From Bacteroidota bacterium (lineage in GTDB: Bacteria > Bacteroidota > Bacteroidia > NS11-12g > UBA9320), in assembly GCA_003485825.1 (NCBI GenBank), contig DNHN01000012.1, positions 1 to 7,994 on the forward strand: 7,994 nucleotides of DNA, read 5' to 3'. The translations under genes were made by a program, and so were the position numbers. Positions 1 through 6,340 of the stretch are shown here, piece after piece (position 1 is the first letter of the stretch; every line of letters begins with the position of its first letter). The notes under the pieces were generated by a model, which saw nothing but the letters and a program-made list of their open reading frames with translations, was not told the DNA's origin and made no database searches.

Positions 1-542
1 CGATAGTCTGCCAAGTAAAAAATAGTGCTATCTACGAATGTCCCTGCCAGATAAGAACTTATAACCACTCGAAAGAAGTCCTCGTCATTTCCATCGTCTC
101 CTCCAAATTTTTTACTAAAACCACTTCCTTGCTCCATATCACGGGCGGTATACGTAGTATTGGTAAAGTATGCTCCAGAGATTGCTGTAGCTTCATCCAG
201 TTTGATGTACGCTCGACTTCCTGTGCTTACCATATAGTTTGCTGTACTACTTACTCCTTGGCCAGTGATGGCACTGTACTGATTCCCAAAACCAGCAGTC
301 AACGTATCGGTCAGATTACTCAGCGCCCATCCGCTCCAACTACCCCAAGTAGGATTATAACTATTGTTCCAATATCTTCCGTAGTGCATAAAACCACCAC
401 TTGAATCAGCTCCATTATTAAACGTATCTGCTTTAGCTAAAGCTAAATTATCAAAGGTTGAGTACACTCGCTGGTGTTCAATTTGTGCATAGGTCATCGC
501 AATGAATGCTAACGTTATTAGTGTTAGTAATTGTCTTTTCAT
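1..542 (-). CDS. Secreted DUF4465 protein, likely cobalamin-uptake partner (3' end cut by window edge)
   Basis: About 180 residues are visible and the C-terminus lies beyond the left edge. The protein begins MKRQLLTLITLAFIAMTYAQ, a type I signal peptide without a lipobox cysteine. The mature part carries the DUF4465 pattern: YWNNSYNPTWGSWSGWALS near residues 61-79, GNQYSAITGQG at about 90-100, SGAYFTNTTYTA at about 129-140, FSKKFGG followed by GNDEDFF at about 149-163, and FYLADY at the cut. The start codon overlaps the stop of the upstream TonB-dependent receptor (ATGA), so the two are almost certainly translated from one mRNA under the cobalamin riboswitch. From family knowledge, DUF4465-type proteins occur in Bacteroidota B12 loci, and I recall, without being able to check, that gut relatives (BtuH) bind B12 at the cell surface. 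The role here is inferred from that and from the operon. As there is no lipobox, surface delivery would need another route, such as a C-terminal T9SS signal outside the window. Confidence 0.85.
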   Translation of the reverse strand, partial: MKRQLLTLITLAFIAMTYAQIEHQRVYSTFDNLALAKADTFNNGADSSGGFMHYGRYWNNSYNPTWGSWSGWALSNLTDTLTAGFGNQYSAITGQGVSSTANYMVSTGSRAYIKLDEATAISGAYFTNTTYTARDMEQGSGFSKKFGGDDGNDEDFFRVVISSYLAGTFVDSTIFYLADY

Positions 543-2407
543 TTTTTTAAGGGTAATGTGTAGTTGATATTAATTTTAAAAATTCTTCCAGGTAATGGGG
601 TGCGTGGTTGAGTAAAGTAGGGCGTATCGAGTAAGTTACCGCACACTGCACCAAGTCTGAAAATACTCCATTCGCAGTACCCTCCGAGCTCGTAGAGCTG
701 ATACGGTTCTATAAAACTACTGTTATCACTCGCCACATAATTTGCACTAACGTATTGAGAATTTACGTACAAACCGAAATTTCTATGTACGACTGTAATC
801 GTGAAATTTCCCGTGAGTTGCGGTGTAAAAATCAGTTGCTTTCCATTCCGACTGTCCTTGTCATTGTCAAACTTGTAGGTAGCATTTACCCAATGAATAT
901 TCACTCGTGTAAGTAGTTTTAATCCTTTTAATTTTTGCTCGTGGTTAGCTGTAAACACAGCACCATAAACGATTACATTTGGTATATTCTTAGGTGATAC
1001 TTCCCCTGACCCTACCCATTGAACCCAGTTTTGGAAAATACCTGCGTGTGGGTTCATGGTCAATTGCAGTTGTCTCCCATATCGGCCCAATTCTCCATTC
1101 ACCTTATAGCCCTGCTCAGGCTTCAGGTCTGGATTACCTACGGCCTCCCCAGGTGAATACCAATAGAGTTCATTCAGCACTGGTAGGCGGAACACCCGCT
1201 GCACTGAGGTCGACCAATTATACTCTTTCGCAAAATTACCTTCCCCTTTTAGCTCTCCACTAAAAGCCTGCTTACCTTCAAAAAAAACAGTATTCTGAGC
1301 TAAGATAAACCGGATCTTATTGTAAGATTTTCTTACTGTAAGAAATACCCTTGGTCTGCTCCATACTGCATCATTTTCCAAGGCTTCTGAAGTATATACC
1401 GCTTCATCGAGAGCTACTCCTAGCTTTGCATACCATCGTTTTTCCAAATACTTACTGGCAGCTGCCGTAGTATTCACATTAAATACTCTGCTATCTGTTT
1501 CCTCTCCACGTTGGGTATTGTTAAAAACAATCTGTTCTGCCCATAGCTGATTTACGGCTTCATAGACCCAGTTTCTAGCCGTTTTTGTGGTGAACTTATT
1601 GACCATCATCGCATTGGCATCTGTTTGCCTATTGGTGCCAGTCTGGTATAATGGAGGTGGAACACCTCGTTCGGCCCCTTGAAGGTATAGTGTGTTGGTC
1701 CATTCACTTCGTTTCCATTTATAGCCAATCGTCTGTAAGAGGCTAGCTCGTTTGTAATCTGTATTCGACAGGACTGTATCTAAATCGTAATGGTACAAGC
1801 TGACTGTATTCTCAGATTGAGTGGCCACTCCACTTACACTATAGGACCAGTTATTTCTATTTCCGACGAACTTAAGATTGGTTGAAATTTCGTTTTGAGT
1901 ACTACCGCTAAGACCTAAATGAAGTCCTTTTTTTTGACCTAAGGAAGATAGACTTATCGCATCTCCCATATTCAGAGCACCTGCGGTGTTCTGATCCGCT
2001 GGGTTGAGCGAGACACTTCCAAAATGAGCCGCATCTATGAGACTAAGGTCCATAGTACCATTCATACTGCTTTGCATGTTCGCTCCGTTTATCAGAATGG
2101 GTGTCTGCTGAGTGCCGAGACCTTTGTAGCTCGGTGTACTTAGCATCCCTGCTCCACTTCTACGTATGAAAATTCCGCTTTGTTTTTGCAGTAGCTCAGC
2201 AAAATTCTGATTTAGGTTAGCTTTTAACAACGTACTGGATAAAAGCTCTTGTCCTCTTAACTGCTTATGGGCTCCTACAGCGATAGAATCTAGAAAAACA
2301 GGCACATCAAGTCCAGTAGAATCCGGAGTACGGGTTCGTGGATTAGTCACTTGAGCACTAATGCTAAAAGTTATCAAAATCGATATGACAGCAAGCGCTG
2401 TTTTCAC
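539..2407 (-). CDS. btuB: BtuB-like TonB-dependent outer-membrane receptor (cobalamin uptake)
   Basis: This 622-residue protein is an outer-membrane beta-barrel with an N-terminal plug that imports its ligand using TonB energy. Its length is close to E. coli BtuB (about 614). I chose the GTG start at 2407-2405 because it gives a clean signal peptide, MKTALAVISILITFSISAQ, cleaved near residue 18. A longer in-frame extension to 2716 would translate the riboswitch. A TonB-box-like DSIAVGA lies at about 40-46. The plug spans about 55-158 (FAELLQKQSGIFIRR, YKGLGTQQTPILINGAN, then SLIDAAHFGSVSLNP), and the barrel fills the rest, with FRLPVLNELYW and NPDLKPEQGY typical of the family. Cobalamin as ligand is inferred from the riboswitch in the leader and from the overlapping DUF4465 gene, not from binding residues. 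The extreme C-terminus is NYTLPLKK, without the usual terminal aromatic residue. No btuCDF genes are in view. Receptor class is certain; the symbol is likely but context-based. Confidence 0.88.
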   Translation of the reverse strand: MKTALAVISILITFSISAQVTNPRTRTPDSTGLDVPVFLDSIAVGAHKQLRGQELLSSTLLKANLNQNFAELLQKQSGIFIRRSGAGMLSTPSYKGLGTQQTPILINGANMQSSMNGTMDLSLIDAAHFGSVSLNPADQNTAGALNMGDAISLSSLGQKKGLHLGLSGSTQNEISTNLKFVGNRNNWSYSVSGVATQSENTVSLYHYDLDTVLSNTDYKRASLLQTIGYKWKRSEWTNTLYLQGAERGVPPPLYQTGTNRQTDANAMMVNKFTTKTARNWVYEAVNQLWAEQIVFNNTQRGEETDSRVFNVNTTAAASKYLEKRWYAKLGVALDEAVYTSEALENDAVWSRPRVFLTVRKSYNKIRFILAQNTVFFEGKQAFSGELKGEGNFAKEYNWSTSVQRVFRLPVLNELYWYSPGEAVGNPDLKPEQGYKVNGELGRYGRQLQLTMNPHAGIFQNWVQWVGSGEVSPKNIPNVIVYGAVFTANHEQKLKGLKLLTRVNIHWVNATYKFDNDKDSRNGKQLIFTPQLTGNFTITVVHRNFGLYVNSQYVSANYVASDNSSFIEPYQLYELGGYCEWSIFRLGAVCGNLLDTPYFTQPRTPLPGRIFKININYTLPLKK

Positions 2408-2458
2408 TGGTTTGTGTTTTATTTTCTGTTGAAAAACAATAGCCCATGAGATAAAATA

Positions 2459-2495
2459 TATAAAAGTCGCGGTGCTAGCACCTATGGCTCTTATA
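2459..2495 (-). promoter_or_regulatory. Stem-loop in the receptor leader, possible riboswitch expression platform
   Basis: On the minus strand TATAAGAG (2495-2488) pairs with CTTTTATA (2466-2459) through 8 bp including one G-U. An internal loop follows, then an apical palindrome GGTGCTAGCACC (2482-2471) that can fold as GGTG/CACC with a CTAG loop. Directly upstream is a second weak hairpin, GCTTTCGGGAAAAAAAGC (2513-2496). Both lie in the roughly 120-nt spacer between the B12 aptamer and the GTG start, where the switching element is expected. The run after the stem (TATTTTATC) is too mixed for a clear intrinsic terminator. Pairing is seen in the sequence; the regulatory role is inference. Confidence 0.4.
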
Positions 2496-2525
2496 GCTTT
2501 TTTTCCCGAAAGCATATTGAGTACT

Positions 2526-2690
2526 AATAGCATAAGCAGGTCTTCTGACTTAGTTCCTGAGGTAGTTTCCTTCCCACTCGCCTTAGCGAGCAGTGGATAA
2601 AGATAGACTACAACATTAACAGAACAATACAGCTGCGGGTACAGTGGAAGATTTACACTTCGCTTCCCTTCACTTTTGCTACTGCAAGTG
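2526..2690 (-). promoter_or_regulatory. Cobalamin riboswitch
   Basis: Read on the minus strand, this stretch matches the cobalamin aptamer. It has AAGTGAAGGGAAG, then GTGTAAATC (2660-2652), the core GTACCCGCAGCTGTA (2642-2628), a hairpin CTCGC-TAAG-GCGAG followed by TGGGAAGG, and the B12 box AAGTCAGAAGACCTGC ending at 2536. A closing P1 helix can be drawn between AGTAGCA (2683-2677) and TGCTATT (2532-2526), with one G-U pair. It sits in the leader of the TonB-dependent receptor, so B12 should switch off receptor and DUF4465 expression. A weak -7-like CAATTTTG lies at 2721-2714, but no matching -33 element is visible. The same bases also form an open reading frame continuous with the receptor, which is incidental. 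Confidence 0.92.
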
Positions 2691-2780
2691 TAACGTAAAA
2701 TTATTAACTCATTCAAAATTGTTTTAATGATATAATTTTTGTTTTATTTGCCGCATTATTTTAATTTAGTCTAAATAAAT

Positions 2781-3359
2781 ATGATACGAGAAAGAATAAA
2801 AACGGAAACTACACAAAATCATCATGACGTAGAAGCTGCAGGTTACAGCGGACAGATTATGAGTGGTAGACTTACCGTGGAAGAATACAAAGTGCTAATT
2901 ACTGTCAATTTGGTGCTTAATAAAGCATTTGAAAAGCAATGGTCTACACTACCATTTGAACTGCCAAAAAAACTGCAGCTGGAGCAACGTAGAAAAACAG
3001 CCGCTCTGGAAAAGGATGCCGCATTGCTTGGTCTTGCAGTTACAGGATCAAACGAGATCCAATTCCCTGTCGAAAGCTATGAAGCCTTTATGGGCACACT
3101 ATACGTATTTGAAGGAAGCACGCTAGGTGGCGCTATCATTTACAAACAACTAAAGCAAAATCCTAACTTAAGTGCATTGGATGAATTTCATTTTTACTCC
3201 TGCTACGGTGATCAGTTAGGTATGATGTGGAAGGTATTTTTGGATCACCTCACACAGATAGAAGATACTTCACAAGTAGACAAAGCTATCGCCTCAGCTA
3301 AAACGACTTTTGACATCACCAAGGACGCTTTCACACGAATGAGTCAGCCTGCATTTTAA
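2781..3359 (+). CDS. Biliverdin-producing heme oxygenase family protein
   Basis: This 192-residue soluble, helical protein of the heme oxygenase family would cleave heme to biliverdin, iron and CO in the cytoplasm, using an electron donor not seen here. The N-terminal NHHDVE fits the family's (L)HxxVE motif, making His14 the likely axial heme ligand. The distal-helix signature appears as LYVFEGSTLGG at residues 107-117, with the flexible glycines (GSxLGG) that let substrate and O2 in. The length fits short bacterial enzymes of the HemO/BphO type. No signal peptide is present. The gene diverges from the B12-uptake operon, with about 90 bases between the riboswitch 5' end and this ATG, and elongation factor P follows 44 bases downstream. 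No bacteriophytochrome or heme-uptake gene is visible to decide between light sensing and iron recovery. An alternative is a non-catalytic heme-oxygenase-fold protein, though the motifs argue against that. Confidence 0.82.
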   Translation: MIRERIKTETTQNHHDVEAAGYSGQIMSGRLTVEEYKVLITVNLVLNKAFEKQWSTLPFELPKKLQLEQRRKTAALEKDAALLGLAVTGSNEIQFPVESYEAFMGTLYVFEGSTLGGAIIYKQLKQNPNLSALDEFHFYSCYGDQLGMMWKVFLDHLTQIEDTSQVDKAIASAKTTFDITKDAFTRMSQPAF

Positions 3360-3389
3360 GTTATCCGCTCAAAATAAGTTCAAGTGCAA

Positions 3390-3397
3390 TATATTTG
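3390..3397 (+). promoter_or_regulatory. Possible -7 promoter element of efp
   Basis: TATATTTG matches the Bacteroidota -7 consensus TAnnTTTG exactly and ends only 6 nt before the preferred efp ATG. Transcription would then start at or just before the start codon, giving a leaderless or nearly leaderless mRNA. I see no TTG at the right -33 spacing, so the call is weak. Confidence 0.35.
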
Positions 3398-3403
3398 CCC
3401 TCA

Positions 3404-3964
3404 ATGGCAACAACACAAGACTTATCAAGAGGAATGTTTCTACGTTACAATGGACAGCTGTGCCAAGTAGTAGAATACCAACATACAATGCCGGGTAAAG
3501 GCGGTGCTTTTTATCAGGTAAAAATGAAAAATGCCATCACTGGCAAGTCTATGGAAAATAGATTTAGAAGTGGTGAAAACATAGACGATGTCCGCGTAGA
3601 TCAAATAGATATGCAGTATCTGTACAAAGATGGAGAGAATCTAATGCTGATGAACACGGAGACATTTGAGCAAGTAGGAATACCTGAATCTATGCTAGGT
3701 GATCAAATGAAGTTTATCAAAGAGGAAATGATCCTAAGTGTATACTTCGATGAAGGAAACCCTATAATGGCCGATGCCCCAAATCACGTAGTACTTGAGA
3801 TTACCTACAGCGAGCCCGGAATGAAAGGAGATACAGCAAACAATCCTTTAAAACCTGCCACCCTTGAAACTGGCGCTATAGTTAGTGTTCCTCTTTTTGT
3901 AGAGTCTGGAGAAAAAATAAAAGTAGACACCAGAACTGGAGAATACGTAGAACGTGCTAAATAA
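3404..3964 (+). CDS. efp: Translation elongation factor P
   Basis: This 186-residue EF-P binds between the P and E sites of the ribosome and relieves stalling at consecutive prolines. All three domains are present. The N-terminal KOW-like domain starts at MATTQDLSRGMFLRYNG, and its loop TMPGKGGAF places Lys32 at the position that is modified in many bacteria. The central OB domain (about 65-125) includes LMNTETFEQVGIP. The C-terminal domain carries EITYSEPGMKGDTA and ends GEYVERAK, as in other EF-Ps. I chose the ATG at 3404 over an in-frame TTG at 3395, because MATT is a usual EF-P N-terminus and the TTG lies inside a promoter-like TATATTTG. The gene follows the heme oxygenase gene and is closed by a strong terminator. 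No EpmA, EpmB or EarP modification gene is in the window. Confidence 0.97.
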   Translation: MATTQDLSRGMFLRYNGQLCQVVEYQHTMPGKGGAFYQVKMKNAITGKSMENRFRSGENIDDVRVDQIDMQYLYKDGENLMLMNTETFEQVGIPESMLGDQMKFIKEEMILSVYFDEGNPIMADAPNHVVLEITYSEPGMKGDTANNPLKPATLETGAIVSVPLFVESGEKIKVDTRTGEYVERAK

Positions 3965-3986
3965 CCTCGCTCAGTTAAAACGAGAC

Positions 3987-4021
3987 AAAAGGTGAATTCA
4001 AATTGAATTCACCTTTTTTTT
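3987..4021 (+). terminator. Rho-independent terminator after efp
   Basis: A perfect 9-bp stem GGTGAATTC / GAATTCACC (3991-3999 with 4005-4013) has a 5-nt loop and is followed by eight T residues (4014-4021). Four A residues before the stem can pair with the T run, so it could also act on the other strand. It starts 23 bases after the efp stop and ends that transcription unit. Confidence 0.92.
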
Positions 4022-4210
4022 GGTGCCTTCTCAATGTCGCTGCTAGTACGTACTTTTCTTGATAGCAAGTAGATCTCCTGTCTTTGCTGCTTGAGTGGAC
4101 CCTTTTGTGTCAAACGAGACTTCCATACTTAGCTAGATAGCAAAAACTACATCATCAAGACTGTTAAAATTACTACGCCAAGGATTGATTTATTTAATTT
4201 CATTTGTAGG

Positions 4211-4218
4211 TATAATTG
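4211..4218 (+). promoter_or_regulatory. Possible -7 promoter element of speB
   Basis: TATAATTG lies exactly 16 nt before the agmatinase ATG and differs from TAnnTTTG at one base. The identical octamer stands at the same distance before the rhodanese gene at 6341. A TTG at 4185-4187 is about 23 bases upstream, slightly too far for the usual spacing. The gene follows a strong terminator and so needs its own promoter; the rest of the gap 4022-4210 shows nothing recognisable. Confidence 0.38.
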
Positions 4219-4234
4219 ATTTTCCAAAAAAGTA

Positions 4235-5119
4235 ATGAATAGTTTAGCATCTGAACACAACTTCTTAGGCATCGCTCAAGAAGAGTTATTCACCTACCAC
4301 TCTTCAAAATGCGTAATACAACAGCTACCGTATGAACATACCTCTTCTTACAAACAAGGCTCTGATAAAGGACCTCAAGCTGTAATTAATAACTCACACT
4401 ATGTGGAGTTTTACGATTCAGAGCTAGATGCTGAAGCGTATAAAGCGTGTGGTATTTCATGTGTAGAACCTTTAAATTTTAATGAAAAAGTAGATGCCGA
4501 GGCTATGGACCTCATCTACCAAGACTCTAAAAAGCACCTAGACAACGATAAGTTTCTAGTAAGTCTAGGTGCAGAACACACCGTAACCTACGGTATCTTC
4601 AAGGCGTTTCACGAAAAATGGAATGACATTGGCATACTGCAACTTGATGCCCATAGCGACTTAAGACTAGAGTACGAAGGGAACAAGTGGTCTCATGCAA
4701 GTGTAATGGCTCGAATACACGAACTGAAACCAGAAATTTTTCAAGTAGGAATACGTGCTCAGTGCATAGAAGAGTCTCAACTTATCAAATCTGCAGATAA
4801 CATTCACTGTTGGTACGCTCACCAGATATGGCAGGATGATACCTGGATGGATGAATTAGTAGCTAAACTACCAAAAAAGATGTACATCACAATTGATACC
4901 GACGGATTTGACCCAAGTATATGCCCTAGCGTAGGCACAGCAGAACCTGGAGGACTCCTGTGGTATCCAACACTAAAGCTGCTGAAAAAAGTGTTTGAAA
5001 AATGTGAAGTAAAAGGTTTTGACATAGTAGAGCTCAATCCCTCCTCGGATGACGATAGCACCGCTTACAATATGGCACAACTTTGCTACAAGCTAATCGG
5101 ATACAAATACTGCCTTTAA
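4235..5119 (+). CDS. speB: Agmatinase (ureohydrolase family)
   Basis: This 294-residue cytosolic Mn-dependent ureohydrolase is predicted to split agmatine into putrescine and urea in polyamine synthesis. The metal-binding motifs are complete and in order: GAEH (His115), LDAHSD (Asp138, His140, Asp142), and TIDTDGFDPS (Asp221, Asp223, with Asp226 beside them). TAEPGGL follows, and the family glutamate is in GFDIVELNP (Glu266). SHAS at 153-156 stands for the usual SHG-type segment. The length and the DTDGFDP...EPGGL block fit agmatinases better than the longer formimidoylglutamases, although arginase or another guanidine substrate cannot be excluded from sequence alone. The gene lies after a terminator and 31 bases before the cysteine desulfurase, so those two may share a transcript. 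The arginine decarboxylase (speA) that would supply agmatine is not in view. Confidence 0.88.
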   Translation: MNSLASEHNFLGIAQEELFTYHSSKCVIQQLPYEHTSSYKQGSDKGPQAVINNSHYVEFYDSELDAEAYKACGISCVEPLNFNEKVDAEAMDLIYQDSKKHLDNDKFLVSLGAEHTVTYGIFKAFHEKWNDIGILQLDAHSDLRLEYEGNKWSHASVMARIHELKPEIFQVGIRAQCIEESQLIKSADNIHCWYAHQIWQDDTWMDELVAKLPKKMYITIDTDGFDPSICPSVGTAEPGGLLWYPTLKLLKKVFEKCEVKGFDIVELNPSSDDDSTAYNMAQLCYKLIGYKYCL

Positions 5120-5150
5120 GGCTATTTTACTTTTCTTTGCGCCCAAGGTT

Positions 5151-6275
5151 ATGCAAGTATATTTAGACAACGCCGCTACTACTCCAATGGATGTACAGGT
5201 TATTGAGAAAATGACCGAAGTGATGCACGACTGTTTTGGCAATGCAAGCGCAATACACGGACAAGGTAGGAAAGCAAAGGCCGTAGTGGAAATGGCTCGT
5301 AAAGAGATTGCGACACTGCTTAATTGTGCCAGCTCAGAACTCATATTTACTGGCAGCGGAACAGAAGCGGATAACATGGCATTGCGCTGTGCCGTAAACG
5401 ACCTAAATGTAACTCACATCATCACTAGTGAAATAGAACATAAAGCAGTACTAGACACCGCAAAAGAACTCCAAGCTAAGGGTCTGGCACGGATAACTTT
5501 TATTAAACTTGATGCACTTGGTAGAGCTGACTTAGAAGATCTAGAAAACATTGCTAAACAGAATCCTGGTAGCTTAATCAGCCTAATGCACGCTAATAAT
5601 GAGATAGGTACACTCAATGACATAACTGCCATTAGTAAAATAGCTCGTGACAATGATTGCTATTTTCATACAGACACTGTGCAGACTATCGGCCACTACC
5701 CTATCGATCTTAAAGATTGGGATGTAGACTTCGTGGCTTGTTCTGCCCATAAGTTTCACGGACCAAAAGGTGTAGGTTTTTTATACAAAAACAAAGCACT
5801 CCGAATTCGACCGATAGTGACCGGTGGTGGACAGGAAGGCGCTATGCGCGCAGGCACAGAAAATGTGACGGGCATCGCTGGACTCGCCAAGGCATTAGAA
5901 GTGGCTAGTAGAAACATAGAAGTAAAAATTGATACGGTACAACGTATCAAAGCGTATTTCAAAGAACAATTGCTCAGTGAAGTAAAAGGAGTCTGTTTCA
6001 ATGGTGACACCAGCAATGAAGGCGGTCTGTATACTGTACTCAATGTTTCGCTGCCTCCTTCTGACAATGCTTCTACTCTCCTCTTTCAGCTGGATATGAA
6101 TGGTATTTGTGCGAGTGGAGGATCTGCTTGTAATAGCGGAGCTGTAGGTGACAGCCACGTGCTCAATGGCATACTCCATCCTACTGACCGATCAGCACTT
6201 CGTTTCTCTTTCAGTAAATTTACCACCAAAGAAGAGGTCGACTACGCAATCAGCAAGTTAAAAGAACTTATTTAA
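5151..6275 (+). CDS. Cysteine desulfurase, NifS/IscS type (class V aminotransferase fold)
   Basis: This 374-residue PLP enzyme would convert L-cysteine to alanine and pass a persulfide on for Fe-S clusters, thiolated tRNA or other sulfur uses in the cytoplasm. It opens with VYLDNAATTP. GSGTEADNMA (68-77) would bind the cofactor phosphate. His97 in SEIEHKAV stacks on PLP, Asp175 in FHTDTVQ contacts the pyridine nitrogen, and Lys201 in SAHKFHGPKG forms the Schiff base. The catalytic cysteine is Cys327 in ASGGSACNSG, followed by SHVL, the long active-site loop of group I (NifS/IscS) rather than group II (SufS) enzymes. The length is close to NifS-like members and shorter than E. coli IscS (404). 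Upstream is agmatinase (31 bases). Downstream are a rhodanese and a YeiH-type membrane protein, not iscU/iscA/hscA, so it is not a standard isc operon and I give no symbol. Confidence 0.93.
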   Translation: MQVYLDNAATTPMDVQVIEKMTEVMHDCFGNASAIHGQGRKAKAVVEMARKEIATLLNCASSELIFTGSGTEADNMALRCAVNDLNVTHIITSEIEHKAVLDTAKELQAKGLARITFIKLDALGRADLEDLENIAKQNPGSLISLMHANNEIGTLNDITAISKIARDNDCYFHTDTVQTIGHYPIDLKDWDVDFVACSAHKFHGPKGVGFLYKNKALRIRPIVTGGGQEGAMRAGTENVTGIAGLAKALEVASRNIEVKIDTVQRIKAYFKEQLLSEVKGVCFNGDTSNEGGLYTVLNVSLPPSDNASTLLFQLDMNGICASGGSACNSGAVGDSHVLNGILHPTDRSALRFSFSKFTTKEEVDYAISKLKELI

Positions 6276-6316
6276 GTTTTGATACCCAGGTTACAAAGGC
6301 AACCTCCAATTAGCCT

Positions 6317-6324
6317 TATAATTG
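6317..6324 (+). promoter_or_regulatory. Possible -7 promoter element of the rhodanese gene
   Basis: TATAATTG lies exactly 16 nt before the ATG at 6341, the same octamer and spacing as before speB. It falls in the 65-base gap after the cysteine desulfurase gene, long enough for a separate promoter. No convincing -33 TTG is seen. Confidence 0.35.
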
Positions 6325-6340
6325 CCCTACAAAAAGAAAA

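Noticed and set aside
129..404. Open frame of 91 codons on the plus strand
   Set aside because: It lies antisense to the DUF4465 gene, which has a signal peptide and full family motifs. The plus frame resembles no protein family.
994..1263. Open frame of 89 codons on the plus strand
   Set aside because: It is antisense to the barrel part of the TonB-dependent receptor and has no recognisable domain.
3395..3403. TTG start giving a three-residue longer EF-P
   Set aside because: The TTG is part of a promoter-like TATATTTG, and the ATG at 3404 gives the usual MATT N-terminus.
4031..4072. Short frame starting ATGTCGCTGCTAG and a palindrome AGTACGTACT in the efp-speB gap
   Set aside because: The frame is only about 12 codons, and the palindrome is short and not placed near a start codon. 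Nothing supports a gene or operator.
3404..5119. EF-P and agmatinase as a hypusine-like modification module
   Set aside because: A strong terminator separates the two genes, hypusine is an archaeal/eukaryotic IF5A modification, and no deoxyhypusine synthase homologue is present here.
5093..6179. Several minus-strand open frames of 79 to 103 codons opposite the cysteine desulfurase
   Set aside because: They are antisense shadows of a gene with all catalytic residues intact and show no family resemblance.
6289..6306. Inverted repeat AGGTT/AACCT after the cysteine desulfurase gene
   Set aside because: It has a 5-bp stem with an 8-nt loop and no T run, so it does not qualify as a terminator.
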